Positions 1 to 9,771 are shown, counted from the first letter of the stretch. The stretch: DNA of 42,500 bases from Neocallimastix lanati (nom. inval.) (GCA_016946835.1 JACVTC010000143.1:402501-445000); one strand, 5' to 3'. Made by a program: numbers and translations. Notes: generated from the letters alone by a model not told the origin.

Positions 1-275
1 CATTTTTTATTAATTTATCAGAATCATATATTTATATAAGAGTTAATTTTATTTTTATCATCTTTTTCGATTTAATTCCTTAAAACTGATTATATTTAAT
101 TAATTTCAATTCCACAATCGGATTCATTTTTGAGTTTAAAAAAATACATATTAATTTTGATTAGATGATTTAATTATCTGGTTAACAAAATTAAATATAT
201 GTATATATATATATTGGTTCTGTTTTCAATAGTTTCATCTGAATATAATTTATTAGGATATACGACTAATGTATC

Positions 276-307
<32 letters not shown>

Positions 308-406
308 TTTTTGTATCATTAAACTTTTTTTTTTTTGATGTATTTATCTATTATGTCCATACTTTTGTTGATTTTTTTTAATTTCCGATATATAACGCGC
401 TTATTT
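1..406. other. AT-rich sequence without a recognisable gene
   Basis: Very AT-rich, with A and T homopolymers and short (TA)n runs near 198-214 and 290-308. The short open frames are unconvincing, being low-complexity Tyr/Ile/Phe strings. No RNA gene or repeat boundary is seen. Confidence 0.6.
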
Positions 407-819
407 TCAGGGGTATGGGAATATTGAGGTAGTCATAACACTTCTGTATGCTTTCGCATTGGCAGATATTGTCCCTGTTGGATTGTCTAACTGAGTGTTT
501 AGTATTGGCGTTCTGACATGCATATTATTATTACTGAGAACTTTTCAAGTACGCTTTTTCTCAGAGCGCTTCTCCAGTTCCAAACTTCCCCTTGAAACAA
601 GACCACTATAATCTAACTCAATAAGGTATGTACTATCATCCTCGGCAATTACATATATGTCAGAAAGATTGCGATTTTCATAGAGTAAATCTAAATTACT
701 TAAGTAGAATATATCTATATGGACACATGATATATACCTAAATGCTAATTCCTTCTTAAATATATTATTAAATGACAGTACTTGCGCAACTCCATCAGGC
801 CCACAGGACAGGTGTATTA
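407..819 (-). pseudogene. Decayed unidentified coding relic
   Basis: On the minus strand a stop-bounded frame runs from 819 to a stop at 545-547 without a start codon. It encodes about 90 well-mixed residues, including VIAEDDSTYLIELDYSGLV and ending in a basic stretch. A second minus-strand frame picks up straight after the stop and runs to a stop at 407-409 (it contains MHVRTPILNTQLDNPTGTI). The balanced amino-acid composition stands out against the AT-rich background and suggests one older coding region broken by a frameshift near 540. The minus-strand open frame at 817-1029 may or may not be its upstream part. I do not recognise the family. It could be a transposon gene or a lost host gene. 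Confidence 0.35.
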
Positions 820-2329
820 ATTATGACTTTCTGTAATTCTGAAATAATAGTGGATAATTATCCTTTCTAAAGTGGCTTCTAGTACAAAGAGAGAGAATTT
901 AGAATATAGTAAGAGTATAGAAAGTGGACCCAATGTTTTGTATTCTTTTAAACAAAATATATAGTAACATTGGAGTTGTATAATTAATAATATCATGTAG
1001 TTATTGGGGTTCTCGCTTTTATGGAACATCTATTGACAACACAAAGTTAATGCTTATCCGTGGTAAACACTCATGGTCCAATGCTAAAATGAAGGAATTC
1101 TATTCATTCTAGATAACAAAAAAAAAATTCATGAATAATATTTTATCATATGAAACGAATTACTAATTTAAATAATAGTTTCCTCAGGATTACAATATAC
1201 ACTCCAAATTTCAACCTTGCAAAATTTGCAAAAGTATTTGAAAAAAAAAAAAAAAGCAATATCAGGTGTTATAAATTTTATAATGTAGATTTTCCAAATG
1301 GAATAATATGATTTTTTTTAATTTTCAACATTTAAAAGCAAAATTAAATATCCCATACTACATCCAATAATAATATAAAATCAACAAATCCCCAGTACAA
1401 CTAATTTTAGTTAATGTTATAAATGCCAATCATGTACCCAATATCCTCAATATATCTAATCTAAATTCTCAAGATCCAATTACACATTCTAATATAGAAA
1501 AGATTTTTATTTTGTCTTAGTTTGGAATACCAATGGATGGAAATTTTTGTAAAAAAAAAAGAGATAGTATTGAATATTTCAACATGATTTTTATAAAACC
1601 ATTATTCCTATGTTTTTCAGGCAACGGTCCCCGAGCAGGGGTGTACTCGATTTATGTATAAATAAATCGCCGGCAAAGGGGAATCAACTTTACTCTTATA
1701 AAGTAGATCCACAGTACTGGTGCATAATAGTAGTAGTAAAGTTATATTTTGTGTTAATTAATAAAAGTATGCGCAATGGTAATATTATTGTTAAAATTTT
1801 TTTCTGGTGATCATTCACTGCGGAATATAATGGTGCATTTTTAGAACATTGTTAAATAAGTTACATCCAAGAATTAAGTAATACATTTTCATTGTATTTC
1901 TATATATCATGTAGTATTACTATTCCCATGTAAGTATCTATTTCATGTATCCTGTTGTAAGAGATTGATTTACTCTAAATCTTGTAGTAATTTATTTTAC
2001 TCTTTTACTAATTTTGTGCCATTATATTTCATCAATTCAATCTTAGTCATTAAATACTTGATGATATTCAATTTAAATAATCTTCTGAAAAAAAAGTGCT
2101 AAATCCAATTAAATTTTCAATCATTCGACAAACTTCTAATTATCAAAATTATTTACCCCAAAAAAAGATATAAAATTATTACAATTCTCATTATACTCAA
2201 GACTTTATATTAAAAACTGATTTTTATTTTTTATTTTTTTTTTGGTTTATTTTTTTTTTAAGTTTTTTTTATTACCATTATGGAAATCCAACAGATAAAA
2301 AATAAAAATTTCATTTTAAGAGGTTCAAG
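820..2329. other. Non-coding or fully degenerate stretch
   Basis: No feature can be supported here. A slightly GC-richer island at 1619-1715 follows a pyrimidine tract ending in TTTTTCAG, which resembles a 3' splice site. The frame after it is short and has no recognisable motif, so it is not called as an exon. Confidence 0.5.
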
Positions 2330-3087
2330 GTGCCACGGTATTCTAATGGAGAACAGAGAATACGAAACTACTCTTTATCCGCAGACTTCGATCTTGGCCA
2401 GAAATCAAAATGAGAAGACATCCTGATCTTTAATATGGTTTCTCTTGGCTATTGAGAGCACGAAGCGGATATAGATTAGATGCTAGAATTGCTAAAGCTG
2501 CAAAAAATAATAGATCAGATGTGTCCTAATTTTTGTCCCTGTTGTAAAAGTAATAAACAATGGATAAAGGCATTGGTTAATTGATTGTCCATTTTTCAGT
2601 CATATTCGTAGTAAAGTCAATGATAAAATTTTATTTTTATATAACGCTTTTAACCGTGGCAACCTAACAAATGATATTGTTAATAGTAAATAATGATAAT
2701 AGCAACAGTAATAATAGTAATAGTAATAATAGTTATAGTAATAATAGTTATAGTAATAATAGTTATAATAATATTAGTAATAGTATTTTTTAGTAATGCT
2801 AGTGATAGTATTGAAAATTATGTGTATGTTGATTCTAGTTTATGTGAAAAAGTGTTTAATTTCCTTCTTGGGGGAAGAAGTATTAATAACAGTACAAGGG
2901 AATGGAAGGATCTATTTTATATTTAAGTGCCAGATGAAATCAGGTGCTTATTCTGATACTCCATTCTTGGTGGTTACTGCAGCTCTTCTTCAATCGATTA
3001 TACTTATTGCTATTGGCCAGCAATGGTCTTTGTTCAATAGGTTCAAATTGAATCGTACTACTTACTACCAAGAGCGTCAATGCTGAA
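2330..3087 (+). pseudogene. LINE (non-LTR retrotransposon) ORF2, C-terminal relic
   Basis: Frameshifted remains of the C-terminal end of a LINE reverse-transcriptase protein. In order: a piece reading RSWPEI, MRRHPDL and WLLRARSGYRLDARIAKAAK (about 2385-2500), then a Cys cluster CPNFCPCC (about 2522-2545), an Asn/Ser-codon repeat tract (about 2690-2790), and a distal piece with LLGGR followed in another frame by LVVTAALLQS (about 2855-3085). The same order of CPCC cluster then Asn-rich tract occurs in the second LINE relic at 21411-22480, so this is one family. Known fungal LINE proteins end in a comparable Cys/His zinc-knuckle-like region. There are several stops and at least two frameshifts, and the endonuclease and RT domains are missing upstream, which is typical 5' truncation. 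It is dead as a gene. Confidence 0.7.
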
Positions 3088-3162
3088 GAAACAGTAAGAC
3101 AGGCCAGCTAGTGCAAAAACCAATGAAGATCATAATTTCGTAACTTAAAATTATGATTAACA

Positions 3163-3361
3163 TTGTGAAGTCAAAAATTAATTATTATACTACAGTATAA
3201 TAATGCCCTTGTGAAGTCAAAAATTAATTATTATACTACAGTATAATAATGCCCTTGTGAAGTCAAAAATTAATTATTATACTACAGTATAATAATGCCT
3301 TTGTGAAGTCAAAAATTAATTATTATACTATACTACAATATAATAATGCCCTTGTGAAGTC
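3163..3361. repeat. 46-bp tandem repeat with a palindrome in each unit
   Basis: Units start at about 3165, 3211, 3257 and 3303 (46-bp period), with a partial fifth at 3354 after a 51-bp unit. Each unit begins GTGAAGTC and contains the near-perfect palindrome ATTATTATACT-AC-AGTATAATAAT. The array lies just after the LINE 3' relic and just before copia-A, so it may be the LINE's 3' tail or an independent satellite. Confidence 0.85.
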
Positions 3362-3479
3362 TTACCGATATATTAATTAAAAGAAATTAGAATACATTAC
3401 ACCATTATTTTATTTTATTTTGTGTTTTTTTTTTTTGTTTATTTATTTTTTTTTTATGTATTTTATTATATATTTAATT

Positions 3480-3747
3480 TGTTAAAAGAACAAAATTAGA
3501 TGACACTCAATTTTTATTAAAAAGATATTTAAGAGTTTTGTTAAAGACATGTTTTTTTATTTAATATATTTTGTTATTGCATTCTATTTTTTATATATAT
3601 TATTATGGTTATATCTATGTTTTTCGAAAACAAAATATATCCTTTTGTATTTATACTTTTTTTATACAATGAAATTATTTCATTAATTATATTAATTTAT
3701 ATTTTATTTTAATTTATTTATTGTATGACGAATCATTATTTTTAACA
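3480..3747 (-). repeat. copia-A 3' LTR
   Basis: A 268-bp copy of the LTR at 9503-9771, differing by two substitutions and one T-run indel. It ends in TG..CA and sits next to the polypurine tract. Confidence 0.95.
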
Positions 3748-3759
3748 TTCCCCCAAAAA
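3748..3759 (-). promoter_or_regulatory. copia-A polypurine tract
   Basis: On the minus strand TTTTTGGGGGAA lies directly upstream of the 3' LTR. This is where plus-strand DNA synthesis is primed in LTR retrotransposons. copia-B has a related tract at the same place. Confidence 0.85.
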
Positions 3760-3886
3760 TCTAACTAAAAAAAAAAACTTAATAATAAGAAAAAAAAAGT
3801 TAGATTTTAAACATTCACTTAAAGAATATGATGAAACCTTTTTTAAAAAAAAAAAAAAATCAAAAATGAGAAAAAAAAAATTCGTA

Positions 3887-6529
3887 TTAATATTTCGATA
3901 ATATAGAGTCTCTAAATTTATTCATAAGAGTGTTGTTTAAATATTTAGTAAACCCATCTGCTAAGTTATCTTTGGATTTAATATATTTTAGTTTTATTAG
4001 TTGTTTATTAACTAAATCTCTGACATGGTGGTATCGGATATCTATGTGTTTTGATTTTGGATTGATTGATTGATTTTCACTATTGTAAATTGTTGCTTTG
4101 TTATCTACATAAATTGTGATGTTGTTTGATTTTATATTTAGTTCATTTAAAAAGTTTCTATACCAAAGTGTGTGCTTTGCACATTCACTTAAGCTGTAAT
4201 ATTCCGCTTCTGTTGTAGAAGTGGAAACACAATGTTGTAACTTTGAGAACCAACTTGTTGGAGTGTTTCCCATCATTATAAGAAAACCAGATGTTGATTT
4301 TCTTGTGCCAGGATCACCAGCATAGTCGGCGTCTACATAAACTTTTAAACTCATTCCTTTTTCAATTTTAATTCCATAATTCCTTGTGTATTTTAAATAT
4401 CTAAATATTCTTATCACATTGCTCCAATCTTCCAATGTTGGTTTACTGGACTTTCTAGAAGCTTTACTGACTGCAAATAATATATCAGGACGCGTACAGA
4501 TTGCTAAATATAATAAGCTCCCGACTGCACTTCTATATTTTGTTTCATCGAAAGGTTTATTTCTTAATTCTGAATTTTCAATTGGGATTAGGTTCTTTGT
4601 TGGTAGGAGGGAACTGATGTTATATTTGTTAAAAATATCATTTATATATCTAGACTGATGTAGAATGTATCCATTTAATATTTTAGTGAATTTAATACAA
4701 ATGACGAATTCAACGTCTCCAATGTCCTTTATATTAAATTTTTCTTTAATTGAATTTTTAACATTATCAATATCTTTATTTGTACCTGCTATAAGTATAT
4801 CGTCAACGTAAACAGATAATATACATACAATTTTGTTTCTTTCATTTATTTTGACATATACACATGGTTCACTTTTAAGTCTCTTGAATCCAATTTTTAT
4901 AAGTTCTGAATTTAGTTTATCATTCCACTCTTTACCAGCTTGTTTCAAGCCGTAAAGAGCCTTGTTTAATTTCCAGAATGACTTGCCGTATAAGGGATCT
5001 CCTTCGGGGGTCTTCATGTAGATAACTTCTTTTAATGGTGCTTTTAGGTACGCTGAATTAATATCGATTTGTTTAATATTAAAATTGTTTTGTACGGCTA
5101 ACACGGTTATTATTCGGATTGTGTCTTGTTTGAGAGTTGGAGCGAAGGTTTCCTTATAATCCACTCCGTATTCTTGAGTATATCCTTTAGCGACGAGTCT
5201 AGCCTTTCTCTTTGTTATGTTGCCATTTGGATCTCTCTTATATTTGAAAACCCAACGTGATGAAATAACGTTGGATCCATTGGGTACTGATTTTACTATT
5301 GTATAAACATTAAGTTTTCTCATATTGTTTAGTTCCTCTTTTACCGAATTTAACCATTGTATTTTATTGTTTAATTTGAATATATCTCTATAATTGTATG
5401 GTTCAACTAGATTATTTGTTTTTGAGTTTGGTGTTTTCGTATTGTTAATCTTTTTTCGTTTAATTATTATATTATTTTGTTTATTTAATTTTCTTTTATT
5501 ATTGTAATTATTTTTGTTGTCAATATTAATGTATATGTTACTGTCGTCGTTGTTGTTGATAATGTTATTGATATTATTGTTGGTATTATTGTTGGTATTA
5601 TTTTTGGCATTATTTTGGGTTTTATTGTTAATATTGTTGCTAATATTATTATTAATATTATTATTTCTTGTATTGTCAGGTATGTGAAAAATTTGATTAT
5701 TATTTGCTATGTTGTTATTCATTTTATTTTCTTTTGATTTTATATTAATATCCGATTTATTATCTAAGTAAATTGATTGATTGCTATGTGGATATTGTTT
5801 TAAAAATTCTATATGACTGCTCTCCCTGAATTCGTTATTGGTAGGGAAGTGATATAAAAGCAGATTTCCGGGTTCGTTTTCCATGAATTCAACAGTACGG
5901 GCGGTAACAATTTTGTTATATATTAAATCGAAAATTTTATATGCATTAGTATTATTGCTGTAACCAATAAAGACACCAGGATGGGCGTTGTTGTCGAATT
6001 TCGATCGAAGTTCTTTTGGAACATAAAAGTACACACGGCATCCAAAAACACGAAATATATTATAATTAACGGATTTTTTGTAAAGTATCTCGTAAGGGAC
6101 TTTGTTTTCATTGTCTTGATGAGGGAGTCTATTATGGATAAAGTTAGCTGTATCTACTGCGTACTGCCAAAAATGGCGACTAAGTTTCGCTTCATTTAAC
6201 AGAGCTTTTGCAGAAGAGATAAGGATACCGTTAAGTCTTTCGACTTTTCCATTTTGGGAAGGATTATATGGAACTGTGAAGTTATGGATTATTCCATTCT
6301 CTTGACAAAATGTTTGGAAATTAGTATTACTAAATTCTTTACCATTATCTGACTTGATTGATTTGACAGTTAATATTAAATATATTATATATGTTGTTGT
6401 GCCAGATAATAAATTTGTTGAATATGTCTGTTTTATTTTCAGAAAATATAACCCATGCGAAGCGAGAAAAATCATCAAGGATGGATAGAAAATATTTATT
6501 ATTGTTAATAGAGGGTGTGATCGGACCAA
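3887..6529 (-). CDS. copia-A pol, second part: integrase C-half, reverse transcriptase, RNase H
   Basis: Open frame of 880 codons. The first ~54 codons, upstream of 6367, are probably a shadow of the preceding ORF; homologous protein starts at VKSIKSDNGKEF. Residues ~60-100 hold the second catalytic Asp (SDNGKEF) and Glu (GKVERLN) of integrase. Then comes the copia-type INT tail (VFGCRVYFYVPKE) and an Asn-rich linker at ~265-340. The RVT_2 reverse transcriptase follows (WVFKYKRDPNG, ARLVAKGYTQ, YGLKQAGKEW, YVDD at ~573-576). RNase H ends the protein (DADYAGDP at ~731, STTEAEY, DNKA, LADGFTK). It should be one polyprotein with the upstream ORF, but they are separated by a +1 shift in integrase. 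Aligning with copia-B (FNIKIKSIR) shows that one extra base at about 6368 restores register, so this looks like mutation and not programmed recoding. RT and RNase H catalytic motifs are intact. Confidence 0.93.
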   Translation of the reverse strand: MVRSHPLLTIINIFYPSLMIFLASHGLYFLKIKQTYSTNLLSGTTTYIIYLILTVKSIKSDNGKEFSNTNFQTFCQENGIIHNFTVPYNPSQNGKVERLNGILISSAKALLNEAKLSRHFWQYAVDTANFIHNRLPHQDNENKVPYEILYKKSVNYNIFRVFGCRVYFYVPKELRSKFDNNAHPGVFIGYSNNTNAYKIFDLIYNKIVTARTVEFMENEPGNLLLYHFPTNNEFRESSHIEFLKQYPHSNQSIYLDNKSDINIKSKENKMNNNIANNNQIFHIPDNTRNNNINNNISNNINNKTQNNAKNNTNNNTNNNINNIINNNDDSNIYINIDNKNNYNNKRKLNKQNNIIIKRKKINNTKTPNSKTNNLVEPYNYRDIFKLNNKIQWLNSVKEELNNMRKLNVYTIVKSVPNGSNVISSRWVFKYKRDPNGNITKRKARLVAKGYTQEYGVDYKETFAPTLKQDTIRIITVLAVQNNFNIKQIDINSAYLKAPLKEVIYMKTPEGDPLYGKSFWKLNKALYGLKQAGKEWNDKLNSELIKIGFKRLKSEPCVYVKINERNKIVCILSVYVDDILIAGTNKDIDNVKNSIKEKFNIKDIGDVEFVICIKFTKILNGYILHQSRYINDIFNKYNISSLLPTKNLIPIENSELRNKPFDETKYRSAVGSLLYLAICTRPDILFAVSKASRKSSKPTLEDWSNVIRIFRYLKYTRNYGIKIEKGMSLKVYVDADYAGDPGTRKSTSGFLIMMGNTPTSWFSKLQHCVSTSTTEAEYYSLSECAKHTLWYRNFLNELNIKSNNITIYVDNKATIYNSENQSINPKSKHIDIRYHHVRDLVNKQLIKLKYIKSKDNLADGFTKYLNNTLMNKFRDSILSKY

Positions 6530-8276
6530 CCAAATCTAAATGTATTAGATCAAATATTTGATTAGTTTTATTAGTTGAAAGTTTGTAGGGTTTATTTTTC
6601 ATTTTTGAATTAATGCAAATGGAACATTTGTTATTTTTAATGTTGATGTTGCTTAATTTGTCTTTAATTTTTGAAATATCATAGTGGCCAAGACGTCTAT
6701 GCCACAGATTCATCATTTTATAATTGTTGATTTTCACTTTGTTGATTTCATATTTATTGTTTTGATTATCATATGTAAATTTAGATGGGTTTTTTGAGAT
6801 AAAAATTTTAAAAATGTTTTTGTTGTCCGATATTGAATTATAAATTCTTTTTCCATCTTCATTATAAATGATAGCTTGAGTTGAATTATTATTTTTGTTG
6901 AATATTATTTTGTAATTTTGTTTAATCAATTGATTTATTGATATTAGGTTTCTTTTGATAAATTTTGAGTAAAAAACATCCTTTAGGATAAATTTATGTT
7001 CGTCTATGTAACCAACAAAGTCTCCAATATAACTTGAACGTATTTCTTTTCCATCGGCAAGTATAATATTTGTGTTGCACTTTTTGAGGTTGATAAGGGA
7101 ATTAATATCATTGGTAGTGCTTATTGAAGCACCAGAATCGAGGATCCAAATCATGAAATTGTTATTATTTATTTCTCGTGTTAATTTGTTGTAATTATTA
7201 TCAGTCTCGATGCTATTAATTTCTATTGCACTTTCCGAGTTATAATCTTTTATAAAATCTTCTTGATAATTATCTTTGTAATTATTAGAAGCATCTATTG
7301 AATATACTGGTTTGTTGCTTGAAGGGTTAGGATTACATTTTCTTTCTTTGTTTTTGTTTAATTTATTTTTGCCAAACCTTTTAGTTTTATTTCTTTTGTT
7401 TTTGAAGCACTCTTTCTGATAATGGCCGTATTTTCCACAAAGAAAGCATCTTCCATTCCTTCTTCGTCTTAATTTGTGGTTTAATTTATTATGGATATGG
7501 TTGTTCTTGGTTTGAAGGTTGAAAACGTTTTTTGGCTTTAATTCTAGTATCTCTTTTTCTTTTAACCTCGAATATACGATATCTGGAATCAGTCTTTTCA
7601 CATAGGCACAGCATTCTTTCCAATTATTATTAAACTGAAAAACATTGATCCATTTTAAATCTTCTGGAAGGGCCCTGGCTAAGATTCCTACCTTTACATT
7701 GTCTGCCATTGTGGAATCTATATTCTCTAATTCCTCTATCATATTTTGGAGGTTTGCAATAAAAATATGAATGTCATCCTCCATATTGAACTTTAATAAA
7801 TTTAGTTTTTGTTTTAGGATCATCTTTTTATGTTCAACGCCTAAAGTGAAAGACTCTTGAAGAAATTGCCACATTTGGTAGGCGGTTTTGTTGTTTCTCT
7901 TAAGTAGTGCTTTTGTTTTCTCGCCGAGGCTGTTGGTAATGATCCACTTGACGAGAATATCTTTCTTTATGTCCTCCTTAGTAGTGTTTGGAGCATACAC
8001 TAAGGACCCATCAAAATTGTCTATTATATAGTTTTCTATATTGTCCGTGATATCGCGCCTTTTAAGTTTCTTCACAACAGGGGAACTAATATATTCTTCT
8101 AAATTATTGATAGTAAGTAGATATAGGATATTGGTCCTCCAATATTGGAAATTTTCTAGAGTTAGTTCACATACATTGTTGAAGTTTTCCGAGTAGTTGA
8201 ATTGAATCCCTTTGGGTAAGATATCATTGGTGATATCTATAAGACGAGAATTATTATTTCTAGCTGGTCTTGGCAT
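6345..8276 (-). CDS. copia-A gag-protease-integrase N-half
   Basis: 643 codons. The N-terminal ~230 residues are a copia-type Gag (YWRTNILYLL near the start, WQFLQESF and LARALPEDLK further on). The CCHC zinc knuckle CFLCGKYGHYQKEC is at ~276-289, used to bind genomic RNA. The retropepsin active site WILDSGAS is at ~377. The integrase HHCC zinc domain starts at LWHRRLGH (~523) with CSIC (~550), and the first catalytic Asp is in HLDLVGP, followed by LDDFSRFAWVIF. The frame ends at 6345 about eight codons past the integrase frameshift, so the last residues (QINQVR) are out of register. The ATG at 8276 is chosen because copia-B's relic gag begins with the same MPR. Confidence 0.93.
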   Translation of the reverse strand: MPRPARNNNSRLIDITNDILPKGIQFNYSENFNNVCELTLENFQYWRTNILYLLTINNLEEYISSPVVKKLKRRDITDNIENYIIDNFDGSLVYAPNTTKEDIKKDILVKWIITNSLGEKTKALLKRNNKTAYQMWQFLQESFTLGVEHKKMILKQKLNLLKFNMEDDIHIFIANLQNMIEELENIDSTMADNVKVGILARALPEDLKWINVFQFNNNWKECCAYVKRLIPDIVYSRLKEKEILELKPKNVFNLQTKNNHIHNKLNHKLRRRRNGRCFLCGKYGHYQKECFKNKRNKTKRFGKNKLNKNKERKCNPNPSSNKPVYSIDASNNYKDNYQEDFIKDYNSESAIEINSIETDNNYNKLTREINNNNFMIWILDSGASISTTNDINSLINLKKCNTNIILADGKEIRSSYIGDFVGYIDEHKFILKDVFYSKFIKRNLISINQLIKQNYKIIFNKNNNSTQAIIYNEDGKRIYNSISDNKNIFKIFISKNPSKFTYDNQNNKYEINKVKINNYKMMNLWHRRLGHYDISKIKDKLSNINIKNNKCSICINSKMKNKPYKLSTNKTNQIFDLIHLDLVGPITPSINNNKYFLSILDDFSRFAWVIFSENKTDIFNKFIIWHNNIYNIFNINCQINQVR

Positions 8277-8829
8277 TTTGAATGAATTAATACTGTAATT
8301 ATTGTTTTAAACGATTTAATCAATATATATATATATTTTAAATTGGAGAATAAAATATGAGTTTTCTTGTTGTCTTTTTTATACATTTCGAATGATATAA
8401 TTATATATATAGATAAATAAGTATATAAATAAATTTTATATTTTCATAATGAATATAAATCTTTTTATTGGATTGATGAATGTTGATTTGCACATTTGAC
8501 TTTTTGTTAAATTAAATTAATATAAATAAAACTTTTAATATAAATATTTATATTAAAAATAACCTTTTTTTATATATATATACATTATAAATGATATTAT
8601 TTATATGATTAATTTTATTGTATTGGTTCGTTATATTGTTAGTATTAATGATAACAATTTTTTAATTAAAATTCTATTTTTAGTGCTTTTATTTATATTA
8701 AAATATTATTATATTGAACGATTTATATTATTATTTCCCTTTTTAATTTATTATTTAATTTGAAGTTTATATTTTTTTGTTTAAATGTCTATTTTTAGTT
8801 TAATTTCATACTCCTTTAATTTATAACCT

Positions 8830-9176
8830 TCAGCTTAAACATTTATAGCTGACCTTAAATATTATATATATATTTTTTATTTCATATTCCTTTAATTTAT
8901 AACCTTCAGCTTAAACATTTATAGCTGACCTAAAATATTATAAATATATATTTTTTATTTTATACTCTTTTACTTTATATTCTTCAGCTTAAACATTAAT
9001 AGCTGACCTTGGATATTATTTATTTCTTTATTTTATCCTTCAGTTTAAAATTACAGAGCTAACTTTATTTTTTTTTATTCTTTCTTTATATGCATTTTAG
9101 CTTAAATGTGAAAAACATTATTTGTTTATTTTTGTTTCCTTTATCTTTTAAACTTCAGCTTAAATATTATAGCTGA
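8830..9176 (-). repeat. copia-A leader: five tandem hairpin units
   Basis: The 1.2-kb leader between primer site and gag (8277-9502) is non-coding and contains five imperfect units starting near 8830, 8906, 8984, 9040 and 9155. Four units contain TCAGCT, a 10-11 nt loop and AGCTGA: a 6-bp stem, for example 8830-8835 with 8847-8852 and 8906-8911 with 8923-8928. The fourth unit is degenerate but keeps AGTT/AACT. Being self-complementary, the stem forms in the sense RNA too. copia-B's leader has a parallel array with stem TCAACT/AGTTGA. A packaging, dimerisation or translation role is a guess. Confidence 0.75.
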
Positions 9177-9473
9177 CTTATCTTTACTGTGTTTTATTTA
9201 TTTTATTTTATTATTATTTTTTTACTTTTTTATTTATGATTTTTATCTTTCAATGATTTATATGTTTTTAATATTCAATACTTATCCGTTTGAAAAATTA
9301 CTGTTTATTTATAATTTTCAAAATTGAGTAATTTCTCATGTGTATATGTTCAAAGAATAGAAAAATAAAAAAAAATTAGTATTTGTAAGATATTGTTTAT
9401 ATATTTATTTATTTATGTTTATTTATTAATAAGCAAGTATAATGAAAATTTAAAACTTAACTTTTATGAAATT

Positions 9474-9502
9474 CTCAATCGGTATGACTGAGACTCTTAA
9501 TC
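9474..9502 (-). promoter_or_regulatory. copia-A primer-binding site matching a lysine tRNA (CUU) 5' half
   Basis: Directly inside the 5' LTR the minus strand reads GATTAAGAGTCTCAGTC. Its complement, CTGAGACTCTTAATC, has the form of the anticodon arm of a tRNA-Lys with anticodon CUU, and the sequence further along (CTCAATCGGTA) resembles the D-arm of the same tRNA. No site complementary to a tRNA 3' CCA end is present. Drosophila copia and several fungal copia elements are known to prime from a tRNA cut in the anticodon loop, and this fits. copia-B shares the first 14 nt of the site. Confidence 0.8.
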
Positions 9503-9771
9503 TGTTAAAAGAACAAAATTATATGACACTCAATTTTTATTAAAAAGATATTTAAGAGTTTTGTTAAAGACATGTTTTTTTATTTAATATATTTTGTTAT
9601 TGCATTCTATTTTTTATATATATTATTATGGTTATATCTATGTTTTTCGAAAACAAAATATATCCTTTTGTATTTATACTTTTTTTTATACAATGAAATT
9701 ATTTCATTATTTATATTAATTTATATTTTATTTTAATTTATTTATTGTATGACGAATCATTATTTTTAACA
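9503..9771 (-). repeat. copia-A 5' LTR with TATA box
   Basis: 269 bp, TG..CA ends. On the minus strand TATAAATA (complement of 9671-9678) is the likely core promoter element of the element's transcript. Confidence 0.93.

Larger units (their letters stand above)
3480..9771 (-). mobile_element. copia-A: near-intact Ty1/copia LTR retrotransposon
   Basis: Bounded by 268/269-bp LTRs that begin TGTTAAAAG and end TTTTAACA, and flanked by the perfect 5-bp target duplication TAATT (3475-3479 and 9772-9776). Transcription runs on the minus strand: 5' LTR at 9503-9771, primer site, long leader, gag-PR-INT ORF, INT-RT-RNaseH ORF, polypurine tract, 3' LTR at 3480-3747. The domain order PR-INT-RT-RH is diagnostic of Ty1/copia. 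The LTRs differ at about three positions, so insertion is recent. The one obvious lesion is a single-base frameshift in integrase at about 6368. Confidence 0.95.

Noticed and set aside
2693-2926. Open frame of Ile/Val repeats as a membrane protein gene.
   Set aside because: It is a shadow of an ATA/GTA-rich microsatellite in the LINE's Asn-codon tract.
3163-3361. CRISPR array.
   Set aside because: The units are contiguous, with no unique spacers, in a eukaryotic transposon setting.
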